Of a stretch of DNA of 57,044 nt, positions 26,609 to 35,190 are shown piece after piece. The position numbers were made by a program, and so were the translations under genes. The notes under the pieces are model-generated. The model was given only the letters and a program-made list of their open reading frames with translations. It was not told the DNA's origin and ran no database searches. The stretch lies in NCBI GenBank assembly GCA_045660865.1, contig JAZREP010000018.1:1-57044 (forward strand), given 5' to 3'. How positions within the stretch are numbered: the stretch's first letter is position 1; every line of letters begins with the position of its first letter. Origin of the DNA: CAZRRV01 sp045660865 (lineage in GTDB: Bacteria > Bacillota > Clostridia > Oscillospirales > Acutalibacteraceae).

Positions 26609-28097
26609 ATTTATATTCCTTACAGCTGTGTACTGCTTGTTGCCATTGTCTTAAAAGTTCGGCTCGCGTATCTTCGCTCATTTTAGGTTTAAAAACATTT
26701 GCGCTTTGGCGCATAGCCTTAATTTCGTCTAAATCTTTCCAAAGCCCGCAACCAATACCTGCTAAATAAGCTGCACCTTGGGCGGTGCTCTCAACACAAG
26801 CAGGTCTGTCTACTGCTATGCTCAGTATGTCGGATTGGAATTGCATTAAAATATCGCTTACCGATGCGCCGCCGTCAACCTTAAGGGTCTTAATATCGCA
26901 GCCGCAATCTTTTTTCATTGTTGAAACAAGGTCATAAACCTGAAAGGCAATTCCCTCTAAAACTGCTCGGCATATATGGGCGCGGTCGGAACCTCGGGTT
27001 AGGCCTACTAAACTGCCCCTTGCGTGCATATCCCAGTGGGGAGCGCCGAGTCCCGAAAAGGCAGAAACAAAATACACTCCGCCGTTATCGGGTACGCTTT
27101 CGGCTAAAACATCACATTCGTGCGCCGTGGTTATTAGTCCTAAGCTGTCACGAAGCCATTTTATAGATGAGCCGGCGTTAAAAACGCTGCCCTCACAAGC
27201 GTAAACGGTGTATTCACCTATTTTCCAACCAACCGTAGTAATTAAGTCTTTGGTATATACGGGATTGCTTCCTATATTCATTAAAGTAAAGCAGCCTGTA
27301 CCGTAGGTGTTTTTTACATCTCCTGTATTAAAGCAGGCTTGACCGAAAAGGGCTGCTTGTTGGTCACCTATAGCACTACAAATCGGTACACCTGCAAAAT
27401 TAGAGAGTTGGTTATAATCAACTTGACCGTATACTCCCGATGAATCCACCACTTTTGGAAGCATAGACATAGGAATACCCATTAAATCGCAAAGCGATTC
27501 ATCAAAGCAAAGGCGTTTAATGTCAAAAAGCATATAGCGGCTTGCATTGGTTACATCGGTAATATGTAGCTTTCTGCCCGACAGATTCCAAATAAGCCAG
27601 GTGTCTACCGTACCGCAAATAAGTTTGCCGGCTTCGGCTTTTTCTCTGGCACCCTCAACCGTGTCAAGAATCCACTTGATTTTAGTGCCGGTAAAATAAG
27701 CGTCTACCGGTAATCCGGTTATATTTTTTATTTTTCCTGCGTGGCCTTGGGCAATCAATTCGTCGCAGATTTCAGCGGTGCGGCGGCATTGCCAAACAAT
27801 AGCATTGCAAACAGGCTCGCCCGTTTCTTTGTCCCAAACGATAGTGGTCTCTCTTTGGTTGGTAATGCCGATTGCTGCAAGTTGATTAGGCGAAATACCC
27901 GCATTGGCAACGGCGTCCTTTAAAGAGGCTACCTGTGAGTTTAGAATATCCATAGGATTATGCTCAACCCAGCCGGGTTTTGGGAAAATTTGCGGAAAAT
28001 CATATTGCGCTTTACCGACAATATTGCCCTTTTTGTCAAAGATAATAGCACGCGAACTGGTGGTACCTTGGTCTAAGGCTGCAATAAATTTTTCCAT
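26607..28097 (-). CDS. glpK: Glycerol kinase
   Basis: It phosphorylates glycerol to glycerol 3-phosphate. The 496-residue protein has the family features: ALDQGTTSSRA at the N terminus, the NQRETTIVWD segment, GWVEHNP, and the C-terminal DGGASVSD motif. The ATG at 28097 has only a weak ribosome binding site; a GTG at 28106 is in frame. No glpF or glpD is adjacent. The upstream promoter shares an inverted repeat with the divergent lipase gene. Confidence 0.97.
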   Translation of the reverse strand: MEKFIAALDQGTTSSRAIIFDKKGNIVGKAQYDFPQIFPKPGWVEHNPMDILNSQVASLKDAVANAGISPNQLAAIGITNQRETTIVWDKETGEPVCNAIVWQCRRTAEICDELIAQGHAGKIKNITGLPVDAYFTGTKIKWILDTVEGAREKAEAGKLICGTVDTWLIWNLSGRKLHITDVTNASRYMLFDIKRLCFDESLCDLMGIPMSMLPKVVDSSGVYGQVDYNQLSNFAGVPICSAIGDQQAALFGQACFNTGDVKNTYGTGCFTLMNIGSNPVYTKDLITTVGWKIGEYTVYACEGSVFNAGSSIKWLRDSLGLITTAHECDVLAESVPDNGGVYFVSAFSGLGAPHWDMHARGSLVGLTRGSDRAHICRAVLEGIAFQVYDLVSTMKKDCGCDIKTLKVDGGASVSDILMQFQSDILSIAVDRPACVESTAQGAAYLAGIGCGLWKDLDEIKAMRQSANVFKPKMSEDTRAELLRQWQQAVHSCKEYK

Positions 28098-28126
28098 AAT
28101 TGTCACCGCTTTTCGTATTTTTTTGT

Positions 28127-28155
28127 ATTATATACTTATATTTATATTATTGCAA
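28127..28155 (-). promoter_or_regulatory. Promoter of glpK
   Basis: On the minus strand TTGCAA (28150-28155) and TATAAT (28127-28132) are 17 bases apart, about 30 bases before the glpK start. Confidence 0.75.
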
Positions 28156-28172
28156 GCATTTACAACGCTTGC
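28152..28172. promoter_or_regulatory. Possible shared operator between glpK and the lipase gene
   Basis: The inverted repeat GCAAGC (28152-28157), nine bases, GCTTGC (28167-28172) overlaps the -35 boxes of both divergent promoters. A regulator bound here could control both genes. No regulator gene is adjacent. The repeat itself is seen directly; its role is inferred. Confidence 0.5.
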
Positions 28173-28197
28173 GGCAATAATTTTTTTATGCTAAAAT
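28169..28197 (+). promoter_or_regulatory. Promoter of the alpha/beta hydrolase gene
   Basis: TTGCGG (28169-28174) and an extended -10 TGC-TAAAAT (TAAAAT at 28192-28197) are 17 bases apart, about 21 bases before the start codon. Confidence 0.65.
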
Positions 28198-28217
28198 AAA
28201 AGAAAAAGGCGGTTTTT

Positions 28218-29150
28218 ATGATGAGTATTAAAAAAGAAAAAATTTTTTATAGCTCCCATGACAATAAAAACACAATACACGCTACCTTGTGGCAACCCGA
28301 AAGCCCAAAAGCGGTTGTGCAGATTGTTCACGGCGTTGCCGAGCATATAGGCCGTTATGACGAGTTTGCCGAATACCTTTGCGGTCGTGGTTTTGCAGTA
28401 GTAGGGGAGGACCATCTCGGTCACGGTGAAACAGTTTCAAATTATGAGGATATTTGCTTTTTTGCAGAGGAAAACGGCTGGCAAACTGTTTGCCAAGATG
28501 TTTTACAGCTTACTAAAACAGCGAAAGAGCGATTTTCAGGGTTGCCGTACTTTTTGCTGGGACACAGCATGGGCTCGTTTTTATCCCGCACTATTGTTTT
28601 AGACCACTCAGGCGAGTTCCAAGGTCTGCTACTTTCGGGAACAGGACACCAAAACGGGCTTATAATTGCCGGCGGCACACTTTTTGCAAAAATCATTTCG
28701 CATTTCAAGGGTATAAAAAGCAAAAGTCCTTTTATTAACGCGCTTGCCTTTGGCTCTTATAACAAAAAGTTTGAGCCAAACCGTACTCGCTTTGACTGGC
28801 TAAGCACCTGTGAGGATGTTGTTGATAAATACCTTGCCGATGAAAAATGCGGAAATATGACCTCAACAGGTTTGTTTATAGATATGCTTAAAGGCTTTTC
28901 GCTTATAAAAAACAAAAAGCTTTTATCAAAAATAAGAAAAGATTTGCCCATATACATTTATTCGGGTACCGCTGACCCTGTTGGAGATATGGGCAAGGGT
29001 GTAAAAACTGTCTTTTCACTTTATAAAGAGGTAGGTCTTTTAGACGTCACCTTACAGCTTTATGAGGGCTATCGACACGAAATGCATAACGAGGAAAACA
29101 AGGTAGAGGTTATGCAAAATGTGGCCGATTGGATAGAAGGCAAACTTTAA
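28218..29150 (+). CDS. Alpha/beta hydrolase, monoglyceride lipase or lysophospholipase type
   Basis: The 310-residue protein has the alpha/beta hydrolase fold with the oxyanion segment HGVAEH, the nucleophile elbow GHSMGS, an acid in GTADPVG and a catalytic His in the YRHEMHNE segment. The combination fits the serine aminopeptidase S33/monoglyceride lipase group, which releases glycerol or glycerol phosphates from lipids. No signal peptide is seen, so it acts inside the cell. It is divergent from glpK and may share its operator, which would fit a role in supplying glycerol. Confidence 0.85.
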   Translation: MMSIKKEKIFYSSHDNKNTIHATLWQPESPKAVVQIVHGVAEHIGRYDEFAEYLCGRGFAVVGEDHLGHGETVSNYEDICFFAEENGWQTVCQDVLQLTKTAKERFSGLPYFLLGHSMGSFLSRTIVLDHSGEFQGLLLSGTGHQNGLIIAGGTLFAKIISHFKGIKSKSPFINALAFGSYNKKFEPNRTRFDWLSTCEDVVDKYLADEKCGNMTSTGLFIDMLKGFSLIKNKKLLSKIRKDLPIYIYSGTADPVGDMGKGVKTVFSLYKEVGLLDVTLQLYEGYRHEMHNEENKVEVMQNVADWIEGKL

Positions 29151-29171
29151 ATTAGTTTATATAAAGAGAAC

Positions 29172-29200
29172 GGGCTGCCGTGCATAGCACGACAGCCCTT
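29172..29200. terminator. Terminator between the hydrolase gene and rpmB
   Basis: A 12-bp stem with one mismatch (29172-29183 with 29187-29198, ATA loop) lies between two converging genes. The T run on either side is short. Confidence 0.7.
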
Positions 29201-29215
29201 TACTTTCCAAATAAC

Positions 29216-29404
29216 TTAAACGGCGCGGGTTACCTTACCGGAACGGAGGCAACGGGTGCAGACGTTCATTCTACAAGGGGTACCATTCACAATTGCCTTT
29301 ACACGCTTAACATTGGGTTTCCAAGTGCGGTTAGAACGACGGTGAGAGTGCGAAACCTTGATACCGAAAGTAATCTCTTTGCTGCAAATATCACATTTAG
29401 CCAT
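29216..29404 (-). CDS. rpmB: 50S ribosomal protein L28 (zinc-binding form)
   Basis: The 62-residue protein begins MAKCDICSK and ends with the CTRCLRSGKV segment. Cys4, Cys7, Cys49 and Cys52 form a zinc ribbon, so this is the Cys-containing version of L28. The ATG at 29404 follows AAGGAGG. It is a single-gene unit with its own promoter. Confidence 0.97.
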   Translation of the reverse strand: MAKCDICSKEITFGIKVSHSHRRSNRTWKPNVKRVKAIVNGTPCRMNVCTRCLRSGKVTRAV

Positions 29405-29438
29405 ATTGCTGCACCTCCTTTTTCTCGTTAACGCTAAT

Positions 29439-29467
29439 ATAATAACAGAAAAAGCACCAATATGCAA
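29439..29467 (-). promoter_or_regulatory. Promoter of rpmB
   Basis: On the minus strand TTGCAT (29462-29467) and an extended -10 TGT-TATTAT (TATTAT at 29439-29444) are 17 bases apart. Confidence 0.65.
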
Positions 29468-29486
29468 GCATTTTTTTCTCTTTTGA

Positions 29487-29514
29487 TTGAAATTTATTTT
29501 GTATGTGGTATAAT
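29487..29514 (+). promoter_or_regulatory. Promoter of the epimerase-HAD-MFS operon
   Basis: TTGAAA (29487-29492) and an extended -10 TGG-TATAAT (TATAAT at 29509-29514) are 16 bases apart, 33 bases before the start codon. Confidence 0.65.
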
Positions 29515-29547
29515 TCTAAGTAATATACAATATGTTGGTGATAAGTT

Positions 29548-30426
29548 ATGAAAGTTGAGATTAACAACAGCAAATTATATGTAACGGTCGATAGTGTAGG
29601 AGCAGAGGTAAAGGGTTTAAGAGACCTGCACGGAATGGAATATATATGGAAGGGCGATGATGTCTATTGGGGTTATTCTTCGCCAATACTTTTCCCGATT
29701 GTCGGCGGTCTAAGAAACGGTAAATATCTTTGCGATGGTAAGGAATATAAAATGGCACGGCACGGCTTTTGCCGTCCTGCTCAGTTCCGCAAGGTTGACG
29801 GCCGCACCGATGCAGTGACATTTTGCCTTAGCGCTAATGAAGAAACAAAAAAACAATACCCATTTGATTTTGAGTTATACATAAGCTATGAGCTTGTCGA
29901 TTTTTCACTCGCAGTTAAATTTAAGGTGGTAAATAAGGACTCAAAAGCAATGCCGTTCTGTATAGGAGCACACCCCGCAATTTGCGTTCCGCTGGAGGAG
30001 GGCGAGGACTTAACCGATTACCGTGTTAAGTTTATGTTAAACGAAACGGTAAGCCACTCTGAGATTACCGCAGACGGTTTGATAGACAATGAAAAGCGCA
30101 CACCCTTTTTACAGGACGAAAAAGCATTTACTCTTAACTCAGAATTGTTTAAAAATGATGCTTTGGTCTTTGATGATTTAAAATCCCGCTCTGTAGAAAT
30201 GTATTCAATTGTAAGCGGCAGAGGTGTTAGAATAGATTTTGACGGGTTTGACTATTTCGGTATTTGGCAGCCATATAAAAACGGAACACCTTTTGTATGC
30301 TTAGAGCCTTGGACGGGAACCGCAACTTTGACAACCGAGGGTGACGAGTTGCAGTCTAAACGCGGAATGAAAATTTTAGAAACCGATGAGAGTTTTGAAG
30401 TACAATATAAAATAACGGTGATATAA
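29548..30426 (+). CDS. Aldose 1-epimerase family protein (LacX-like)
   Basis: The 292-residue protein has the galactose mutarotase-like beta-sandwich pattern: an N-terminal SVGAEVKGLRD, the ILFPIVGGLRNG segment, ARHGF with a likely catalytic His, GAHPAICVP, and a C-terminal CLEPWTGT with the expected Glu. This fits the LacX-like branch of the aldose 1-epimerase family, which is distinct from the galM gene at 47166. It begins an apparent operon with a HAD phosphatase and an MFS transporter. The substrate is unknown. The ribosome binding site is weak. Confidence 0.85.
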   Translation: MKVEINNSKLYVTVDSVGAEVKGLRDLHGMEYIWKGDDVYWGYSSPILFPIVGGLRNGKYLCDGKEYKMARHGFCRPAQFRKVDGRTDAVTFCLSANEETKKQYPFDFELYISYELVDFSLAVKFKVVNKDSKAMPFCIGAHPAICVPLEEGEDLTDYRVKFMLNETVSHSEITADGLIDNEKRTPFLQDEKAFTLNSELFKNDALVFDDLKSRSVEMYSIVSGRGVRIDFDGFDYFGIWQPYKNGTPFVCLEPWTGTATLTTEGDELQSKRGMKILETDESFEVQYKITVI

Positions 30427-30429
30427 ACA

Positions 30430-31092
30430 ATGATTAAAGCAGTTTTATTTGATATGGACGGCACACTTGTTAATACTTTGGAGGATTTGGCAGGCGCCGT
30501 AAATTATACATTTGGGAAATTTGGAATTGGTCCGAGAAAGGTTGAAAACTTTAAGGCTTATGCCGGAAGCGGTACAGCCACAATGCTTACTCGTGCATTG
30601 GAGGGTGAGCAACCGCCTTGCAGTATTGATGACCTTTTGAATATTTACAGGGATTACTACGAAAAGCATTTTCACGATGAAACTAAGCCCTATAAAGGCA
30701 TTACCGAAACGGTTGAGACCTTACATTCAATGGGCTTAAAATTGGGTGTAGTAACCAATAAAATCCAATATATGTCTGAGCAATTGGCAGAAATCTTTTT
30801 TCCGGGCAAATTTTTAACAGTGCAAGGCCAAAGGGACCCGTACCCCGCAAAGCCTGACCCTGTTTTGCCTAATATGGCGGCGGCAGATTTAGGCGTTGAG
30901 CCGAGTGAATGTCTATTTGTTGGTGACTCTGATATAGATATTATTACCGCTCATAATTTCGGCACAGTAGCCGTTGGTGCTCTTTGGGGCTTCCGCTCGC
31001 GTGAGGAATTGGCTGCAAGGGGTGCTGAGCATCTTATTGAAGACCCCGCAGAAATAATAAAAATAGTAAGGGATTATAATCATAATGCTTAA
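30430..31092 (+). CDS. HAD-family phosphatase, phosphoglycolate phosphatase-like
   Basis: The 220-residue protein has HAD motif I FDMDGTLVNT, a helical cap domain (about 15-80), motif II VVTNK, motif III Lys in the YPAKPDP segment and motif IV VGDSDIDI. It is close in layout to Gph/PpaX, which hydrolyse phosphoglycolate or pyrophosphate. The actual substrate cannot be told from sequence. It starts three bases after the epimerase gene and overlaps the next by eight. Confidence 0.9.
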   Translation: MIKAVLFDMDGTLVNTLEDLAGAVNYTFGKFGIGPRKVENFKAYAGSGTATMLTRALEGEQPPCSIDDLLNIYRDYYEKHFHDETKPYKGITETVETLHSMGLKLGVVTNKIQYMSEQLAEIFFPGKFLTVQGQRDPYPAKPDPVLPNMAAADLGVEPSECLFVGDSDIDIITAHNFGTVAVGALWGFRSREELAARGAEHLIEDPAEIIKIVRDYNHNA

Positions 31093-32269
31093 TGCCAAGT
31101 CATATACTGTTACCAAAACCTGTTGTTATCTCGGTTATGTCTGTCAGGCGGTCTGCATTAACCTTTTGCCGATGCTGTTTGTTATGTTTGTTGAAAACTA
31201 CGGTATCAGCTATGAACAGTTGGGCAGACTTGCGCTAATCAGTTTCTTAACCCAGCTGGCAGGTGACTTTTTTGCAATGCGCTTTATAGGTCGCATAGGA
31301 TATAGAAAAGTTGTTATTTTGGCTCACGCTTTGGCCGTTATCGGTCTGCTTATGCTAAGCTCTTTGGTGCTTTTGAAATCTCACGTTTATCTTGTTTTGG
31401 CTATAATTGTGTCTATATACAGTTTAGGCTCAGGTATAGTAGAGGTTGCGCTCAGCCCAATTGTTGAGTATATGCCCGAAAAGAACAAAGCGGCTCAAAT
31501 GAGCTTACTGCACTCAGCATACAGTTGGGGTCAGGTAGCGGTTGTGGCGCTTACTGTTGTGTTGTGGAATGTGTTGAACCTGCCTTGGTACATCTTGCCT
31601 TTGATTTGGTCGTTGGTGCCTTTGTTTAACATATTCGGCTTTATGTTTGTGCCTCTGCCTGAAGTTCCGTTAGGAGAAAAGGAAGAGGGCAAGGAAGGTC
31701 TTATAAAAAAACCTCGCTTTATACTAATAATGCTTCTTATAGCCTTCGGTGCGGCGGCAGAGCTTACTATGTCTCAGTGGGTGTCTCTGTTTGCTGAAAG
31801 CGGACTTGGAATCAGCAAAACGGCGGGCGATTTGTTGGGATTTTGCCTGTTCGGTGTGTTTATGGGAATAGGCAGACTTGCCTTCGGCTTTTTAAAACTG
31901 CCGTTGCGACGCACAATGTTGGCCTTCGCTTTTACCTGCGTGGCTTGTTATTTGGTTGCGGCTTTATCGCAAAACGGTGTAGTTGCTTTAATAGCCTGTG
32001 CGGTTTGCGGTTTGTCGGTCAGCTTAATGTGGCCGGGTGCATATAGCCTTGCGGCAAGAGATTTTCCTAAAGGCGGTACCGCGATGTTTGCTACCTTGGC
32101 GGTGGCAGGAGACGTCGGTTGCTCGGCTGGTCCGTGGCTAACCGGTATTGTCTCGGATTCTTTGGTGCCGAGCTTGGGTACTTCAATGGCTCTTAAAATA
32201 GGAATACTGTCGGGTGCAATATTTGCCCTTGTTACGGTTGTTATATTGCTCCGCCTAAAAAAACATTGA
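31085..32269 (+). CDS. MFS transporter
   Basis: The 394-residue protein has about twelve hydrophobic segments in two halves with a central charged loop near residues 195-210 (EKEEGKEGLIKK). An RIGYRKV loop between helices 2 and 3 fits the MFS A-motif. It resembles sugar transporters of the FucP-like group by its overall plan, which together with the epimerase upstream suggests carbohydrate transport; this is inference. Its start overlaps the HAD gene by eight bases. Confidence 0.85.
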   Translation: MLNAKSYTVTKTCCYLGYVCQAVCINLLPMLFVMFVENYGISYEQLGRLALISFLTQLAGDFFAMRFIGRIGYRKVVILAHALAVIGLLMLSSLVLLKSHVYLVLAIIVSIYSLGSGIVEVALSPIVEYMPEKNKAAQMSLLHSAYSWGQVAVVALTVVLWNVLNLPWYILPLIWSLVPLFNIFGFMFVPLPEVPLGEKEEGKEGLIKKPRFILIMLLIAFGAAAELTMSQWVSLFAESGLGISKTAGDLLGFCLFGVFMGIGRLAFGFLKLPLRRTMLAFAFTCVACYLVAALSQNGVVALIACAVCGLSVSLMWPGAYSLAARDFPKGGTAMFATLAVAGDVGCSAGPWLTGIVSDSLVPSLGTSMALKIGILSGAIFALVTVVILLRLKKH

Positions 32270-32294
32270 AATTACAAGAAAAATGTTGTAAAAT
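32266..32294 (+). promoter_or_regulatory. Promoter of the dCMP deaminase gene
   Basis: TTGAAA (32266-32271) and TAAAAT (32289-32294) are 17 bases apart. The -35 box overlaps the MFS stop codon. Confidence 0.6.
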
Positions 32295-32339
32295 TAGGAA
32301 AATAAGGTGAATTATATTTGTAGAAAGAGGGTAAACCTA

Positions 32340-32822
32340 ATGGATAAAAGACGCGATTATTTAAGCTGGGATGAATATTTTATGGGTATCGCGCTTATGT
32401 CTTCGCAACGCAGTAAAGACCCCGGTACACAGGTTGGCGCTTGCATTGTAAATGATGAAAACCGCATTATGTCTGTGGGCTACAACGGTATGCCCTTCGG
32501 TTGCAGTGATGATGAATACCCCTGGGATAAAGAGGGCGACACATTAAACAGTAAATACGCCTTCGTTTGCCACGCTGAACTCAATGCAATTTTAAGCTTT
32601 AAGGGTGGCGATTTAAAGGGTTGCCGTGTTTACACAACCTTGTTCCCCTGTAATGAGTGTGCTAAGGCTATTATTCAAAGCGGAATCAAAGAGGTTGTTT
32701 ATCTTTCGGATAAATATGCCGATACCGAAACAGTTGTAGCGGCAAAGAGAATGTTTGATTCTACAGGTATTAAATACCGCCAGTACGATACAACAAAACG
32801 CACTATTGAAATCAAACTTTAA
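32340..32822 (+). CDS. Deoxycytidylate deaminase (ComEB-like)
   Basis: The 160-residue protein belongs to the cytidine/dCMP deaminase family: zinc ligands in CHAELNA (His and catalytic Glu) and PCNEC (two Cys), and the SKDPGTQVGACIV start of the domain. It makes dUMP from dCMP for thymidylate synthesis. The ATG at 32340 follows AAAGAGG; an upstream in-frame start at 32307 lacks a site. It is a single-gene unit ended by a terminator. Confidence 0.93.
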   Translation: MDKRRDYLSWDEYFMGIALMSSQRSKDPGTQVGACIVNDENRIMSVGYNGMPFGCSDDEYPWDKEGDTLNSKYAFVCHAELNAILSFKGGDLKGCRVYTTLFPCNECAKAIIQSGIKEVVYLSDKYADTETVVAAKRMFDSTGIKYRQYDTTKRTIEIKL

Positions 32823-32830
32823 GGAAATGA

Positions 32831-32860
32831 AAAAACCACTTCGCAAGAAGTGGTTTTTTG
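32831..32860. terminator. Bidirectional terminator with GCAA tetraloop
   Basis: A 12-bp perfect stem (32831-32842 with 32847-32858) closes on a GCAA loop and is flanked by A and T runs. It lies between the converging deaminase and degV-family genes. Confidence 0.93.
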
Positions 32861-32865
32861 TTACG

Positions 32866-33735
32866 TTATCTTTCGCTTCCAAGGAAGAATATTGCCAGTG
32901 TGCCGGGGCCTGAGTGTGCGCCTATAACTTGGTCTACATAGTTAGCTACGATGCTTTTGGGATTAAAACGGGATTTAATCTCTTTTGCAACTGCTTTTGC
33001 TTCGTCCTCGCAGTCACCGTGGACAATATAAATGATTTGTTCGCTTGGATTTTCAATTGTTTCTTCCATACGGTTTAGCATTGAAGCAATAGATGTTTTT
33101 CTGCCCCTAACCTTGCCGTAGGCAACCAAATGACCTTCGTTGTCAACGTGCATTAAAGGTTTGATTTGCAAAACCGAGCCGATTAGCGCTGTTGCGCCCG
33201 AAATACGACCGCCACGGCGCAGATATTTTAAGTCATCTACTGTAAATAAATGACAAAGACGCAGTTTGTTTGCTTCTACCCAGGCGGCTACTTCGTCAAT
33301 GGTTTCGCCTTCCTGTTGTTTGATAGCGGCGTAAGCTACAAGCAGACCTTCGCCCATGGAGGCAGCAAGACTGTCAATTGAAACACATTTGCGTTCGGGA
33401 TAGCTTTCGGCTAAATCATCGAGAGTGTTTTTAATTGATTGTAATGTTCCGCTGAGGGCTGAGCTAAAACCGATATATAAGATGTCCTTTCCCTCGTTCA
33501 AAATTTTCTCAAACAAGGGGCGGAAAGCTTCTCCGTTTGCCATAGAGGTTTTGGGCACCTTGCCCTCACGCATTTTATTATAAAAAGCCTTGTAATCAGC
33601 GCTTTTTGAGTCGGGCTTAATTTGATAGGAAACATCATCAATTAAATAGCTGAGCGGTAAAACCTCAAGGTTGTACTTTTTAATAAGTTCACCGGTTAGG
33701 TTGGCGCAGCTATCAGTTATAATTTGGTAAGACAT
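32866..33735 (-). CDS. DegV family protein (fatty-acid-binding)
   Basis: The 289-residue protein begins with the family signature IITDSCANL and contains the FSSALSGTLQS and DDLKYLRRGGRISG segments typical of DegV/FakB proteins. These bind a fatty acid in a deep pocket and present it to the kinase FakA; no fakA lies in the window. Its promoter has a perfect 15-bp palindrome at the likely transcription start (33774-33788). Confidence 0.93.
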   Translation of the reverse strand: MSYQIITDSCANLTGELIKKYNLEVLPLSYLIDDVSYQIKPDSKSADYKAFYNKMREGKVPKTSMANGEAFRPLFEKILNEGKDILYIGFSSALSGTLQSIKNTLDDLAESYPERKCVSIDSLAASMGEGLLVAYAAIKQQEGETIDEVAAWVEANKLRLCHLFTVDDLKYLRRGGRISGATALIGSVLQIKPLMHVDNEGHLVAYGKVRGRKTSIASMLNRMEETIENPSEQIIYIVHGDCEDEAKAVAKEIKSRFNPKSIVANYVDQVIGAHSGPGTLAIFFLGSER

Positions 33736-33773
33736 ACAAAGGACCTCCGTGTTGTTAAGAAAAGTAGATTATC

Positions 33774-33788
33774 TAGTATCGAATACTA
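33774..33788. promoter_or_regulatory. Palindrome at the degV-family promoter, possible operator
   Basis: TAGTAT-CGA-ATACTA is a palindrome with 6-bp arms, just downstream of the -10 box at 33788-33793. A repressor bound here would block transcription. I do not recognise the motif as that of a known regulator. Confidence 0.5.
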
Positions 33789-33816
33789 TGTTACATTATA
33801 TTTATATTGTTGTCAA
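33788..33816 (-). promoter_or_regulatory. Promoter of the degV-family gene
   Basis: On the minus strand TTGACA (33811-33816) and TAACAT (33788-33793) are 17 bases apart, 53 bases before the start codon. Confidence 0.65.
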
Positions 33817-33834
33817 GAGCTTTTGTAAATTTTA

Positions 33835-33863
33835 TTGAAAAGTTTTTAATTCTATGTTATACT
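33835..33863 (+). promoter_or_regulatory. Promoter of the DUF1836/YczE-like operon
   Basis: TTGAAA (33835-33840) and an extended -10 TGT-TATACT (TATACT at 33858-33863) are 17 bases apart. Confidence 0.68.
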
Positions 33864-33892
33864 GTTTTAGTAATTACAAAGAGGTGAGTATT

Positions 33893-34492
33893 TTGAGCAA
33901 TACTAAGGAAAGTATGAACCGTTGGGCAGGGGAGTTTAATATACGCACATTACCCATGTGGGATAACATTCCGGACTTGGACCTTTATATGGACCAGGTT
34001 ATCGGTTTTTTGTGTAAAAGCCTGTACGGTGAAAAGGCTACCGGTAACGGTGACGAAAAGCAAATTACTCCGGCTATGATAAATAACTATGTTAAAATGG
34101 GTCTAATTGAGCCCCCGGTTAAGAAAAAATACAACCGCACTCATATAGCAACACTTTTGATGATTTGCGTTTTAAAACAGGCGCTGTCAATTCAAGAAAT
34201 AAAGGCGCTCTTTTCCTTTGGCATAACAGCCGAGACTTTACCCGAAATTTACGATTATTTCTGTGAAACAAGATTAACATCTTATAATAGTATGATGAAT
34301 ATGATTGATGCTATTTGTGATGATAGGGACGCTCCTGATGATATCATAAATTTGAGCCTTTTTGTGTCGCTTTTTGCGGTTTCGGGCAGTACAATCTCTA
34401 AAAAGTTAATTTCACTCAAAACCGAGAGTATAAAAGCACAATCTCAAGCCACAGCAAAAAAGGAAACTAAAAAGGCAGAAAAAGAACAATAA
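33893..34492 (+). CDS. DUF1836 domain protein
   Basis: The protein of about 199 residues matches the DUF1836 pattern: an N-terminal LPMWDNIPDLDLYMDQVI segment, then a MerR-like winged-helix region (ITPAMINNYVKMGLIEPP followed by KKKYNRTHIATLLMI), and a Lys/Glu-rich C-terminal tail. It is probably a DNA-binding regulator, though no DUF1836 protein that I know of has a defined target. I chose the TTG at 33893 because GAGGTG lies upstream; an ATG at 33917 is an alternative. It is coupled to the next gene (TAATG). Confidence 0.8.
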   Translation: MSNTKESMNRWAGEFNIRTLPMWDNIPDLDLYMDQVIGFLCKSLYGEKATGNGDEKQITPAMINNYVKMGLIEPPVKKKYNRTHIATLLMICVLKQALSIQEIKALFSFGITAETLPEIYDYFCETRLTSYNSMMNMIDAICDDRDAPDDIINLSLFVSLFAVSGSTISKKLISLKTESIKAQSQATAKKETKKAEKEQ

Positions 34493-35148
34493 TGAAAGCT
34501 GTAAAGGAAACGCTTTTAAGATTGTTATTATTGCTTTTTGGATTGACGGTTGCGCATTTTGGAGTAACCTTGTTTTTGCTTGCCGATTTAGGAACAGACC
34601 CGTTTAATGTTCTGGTGCAGGGTATTTACCGCACATTGGATGGTTTTTTAAATTTCGGCTTTCTTTCTCACGGCAATGTGCATATAGTAATGTGTTTGTT
34701 AATTATTGTGGCTTTGCTGATAGTAGATAGAAGCTACATAAAAATCGGCACAGTTGTATGTATGCTCTGCGGCGGACCGATAATAGACTTTTTCACATTT
34801 TTACTTTCCGGCTTGTTTAAAAACGAGCTTCCGCTGCTGATAGGTATGCTCATTCAAGCAATTGCCTGTGTGATTTTGGCAATAGGAATGACTGTGGTGA
34901 TAAAATCGAATGCAGGAACAGGACCTAACGATTTGGTTGCCGTAGTTATAAGTGATAAGGCTAAGTGGCGCTTTGGCATTGTCCGTGTTGCAGTTGATGC
35001 AGTATTCGTGCTTATAGGATTTTTGCTTGGCGGCTCGGTTGGAATCGGCACAATTATCTGCGTAGTGCTTGTAGGTCCCGTGGCAGGATTTTTCTTGCCC
35101 TTCAGCGAAAAGTTTGTAAATAAGGTTTTAAAAATTTTTGGATTCTAA
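34492..35148 (+). CDS. YczE/YitT-family membrane protein
   Basis: The 218-residue protein has five or six hydrophobic segments and the family features GTDPFNVLVQG near residue 35 and NAGTGPNDLVAV near residue 140, as in YczE/YyaS proteins. The function of the family is not established. Its start overlaps the DUF1836 stop by one base, so it may be controlled by that regulator. Confidence 0.82.
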   Translation: MKAVKETLLRLLLLLFGLTVAHFGVTLFLLADLGTDPFNVLVQGIYRTLDGFLNFGFLSHGNVHIVMCLLIIVALLIVDRSYIKIGTVVCMLCGGPIIDFFTFLLSGLFKNELPLLIGMLIQAIACVILAIGMTVVIKSNAGTGPNDLVAVVISDKAKWRFGIVRVAVDAVFVLIGFLLGGSVGIGTIICVVLVGPVAGFFLPFSEKFVNKVLKIFGF

Positions 35149-35153
35149 AACAA

Positions 35154-35190
35154 AAAATCGGTAAGGTTATGCGACCTTACCGATTTTCTT
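35154..35190. terminator. Bidirectional terminator
   Basis: A 14-bp perfect stem (35154-35167 with 35174-35187) with a 6-base loop lies between converging genes and is flanked by A and T runs. Confidence 0.93.
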
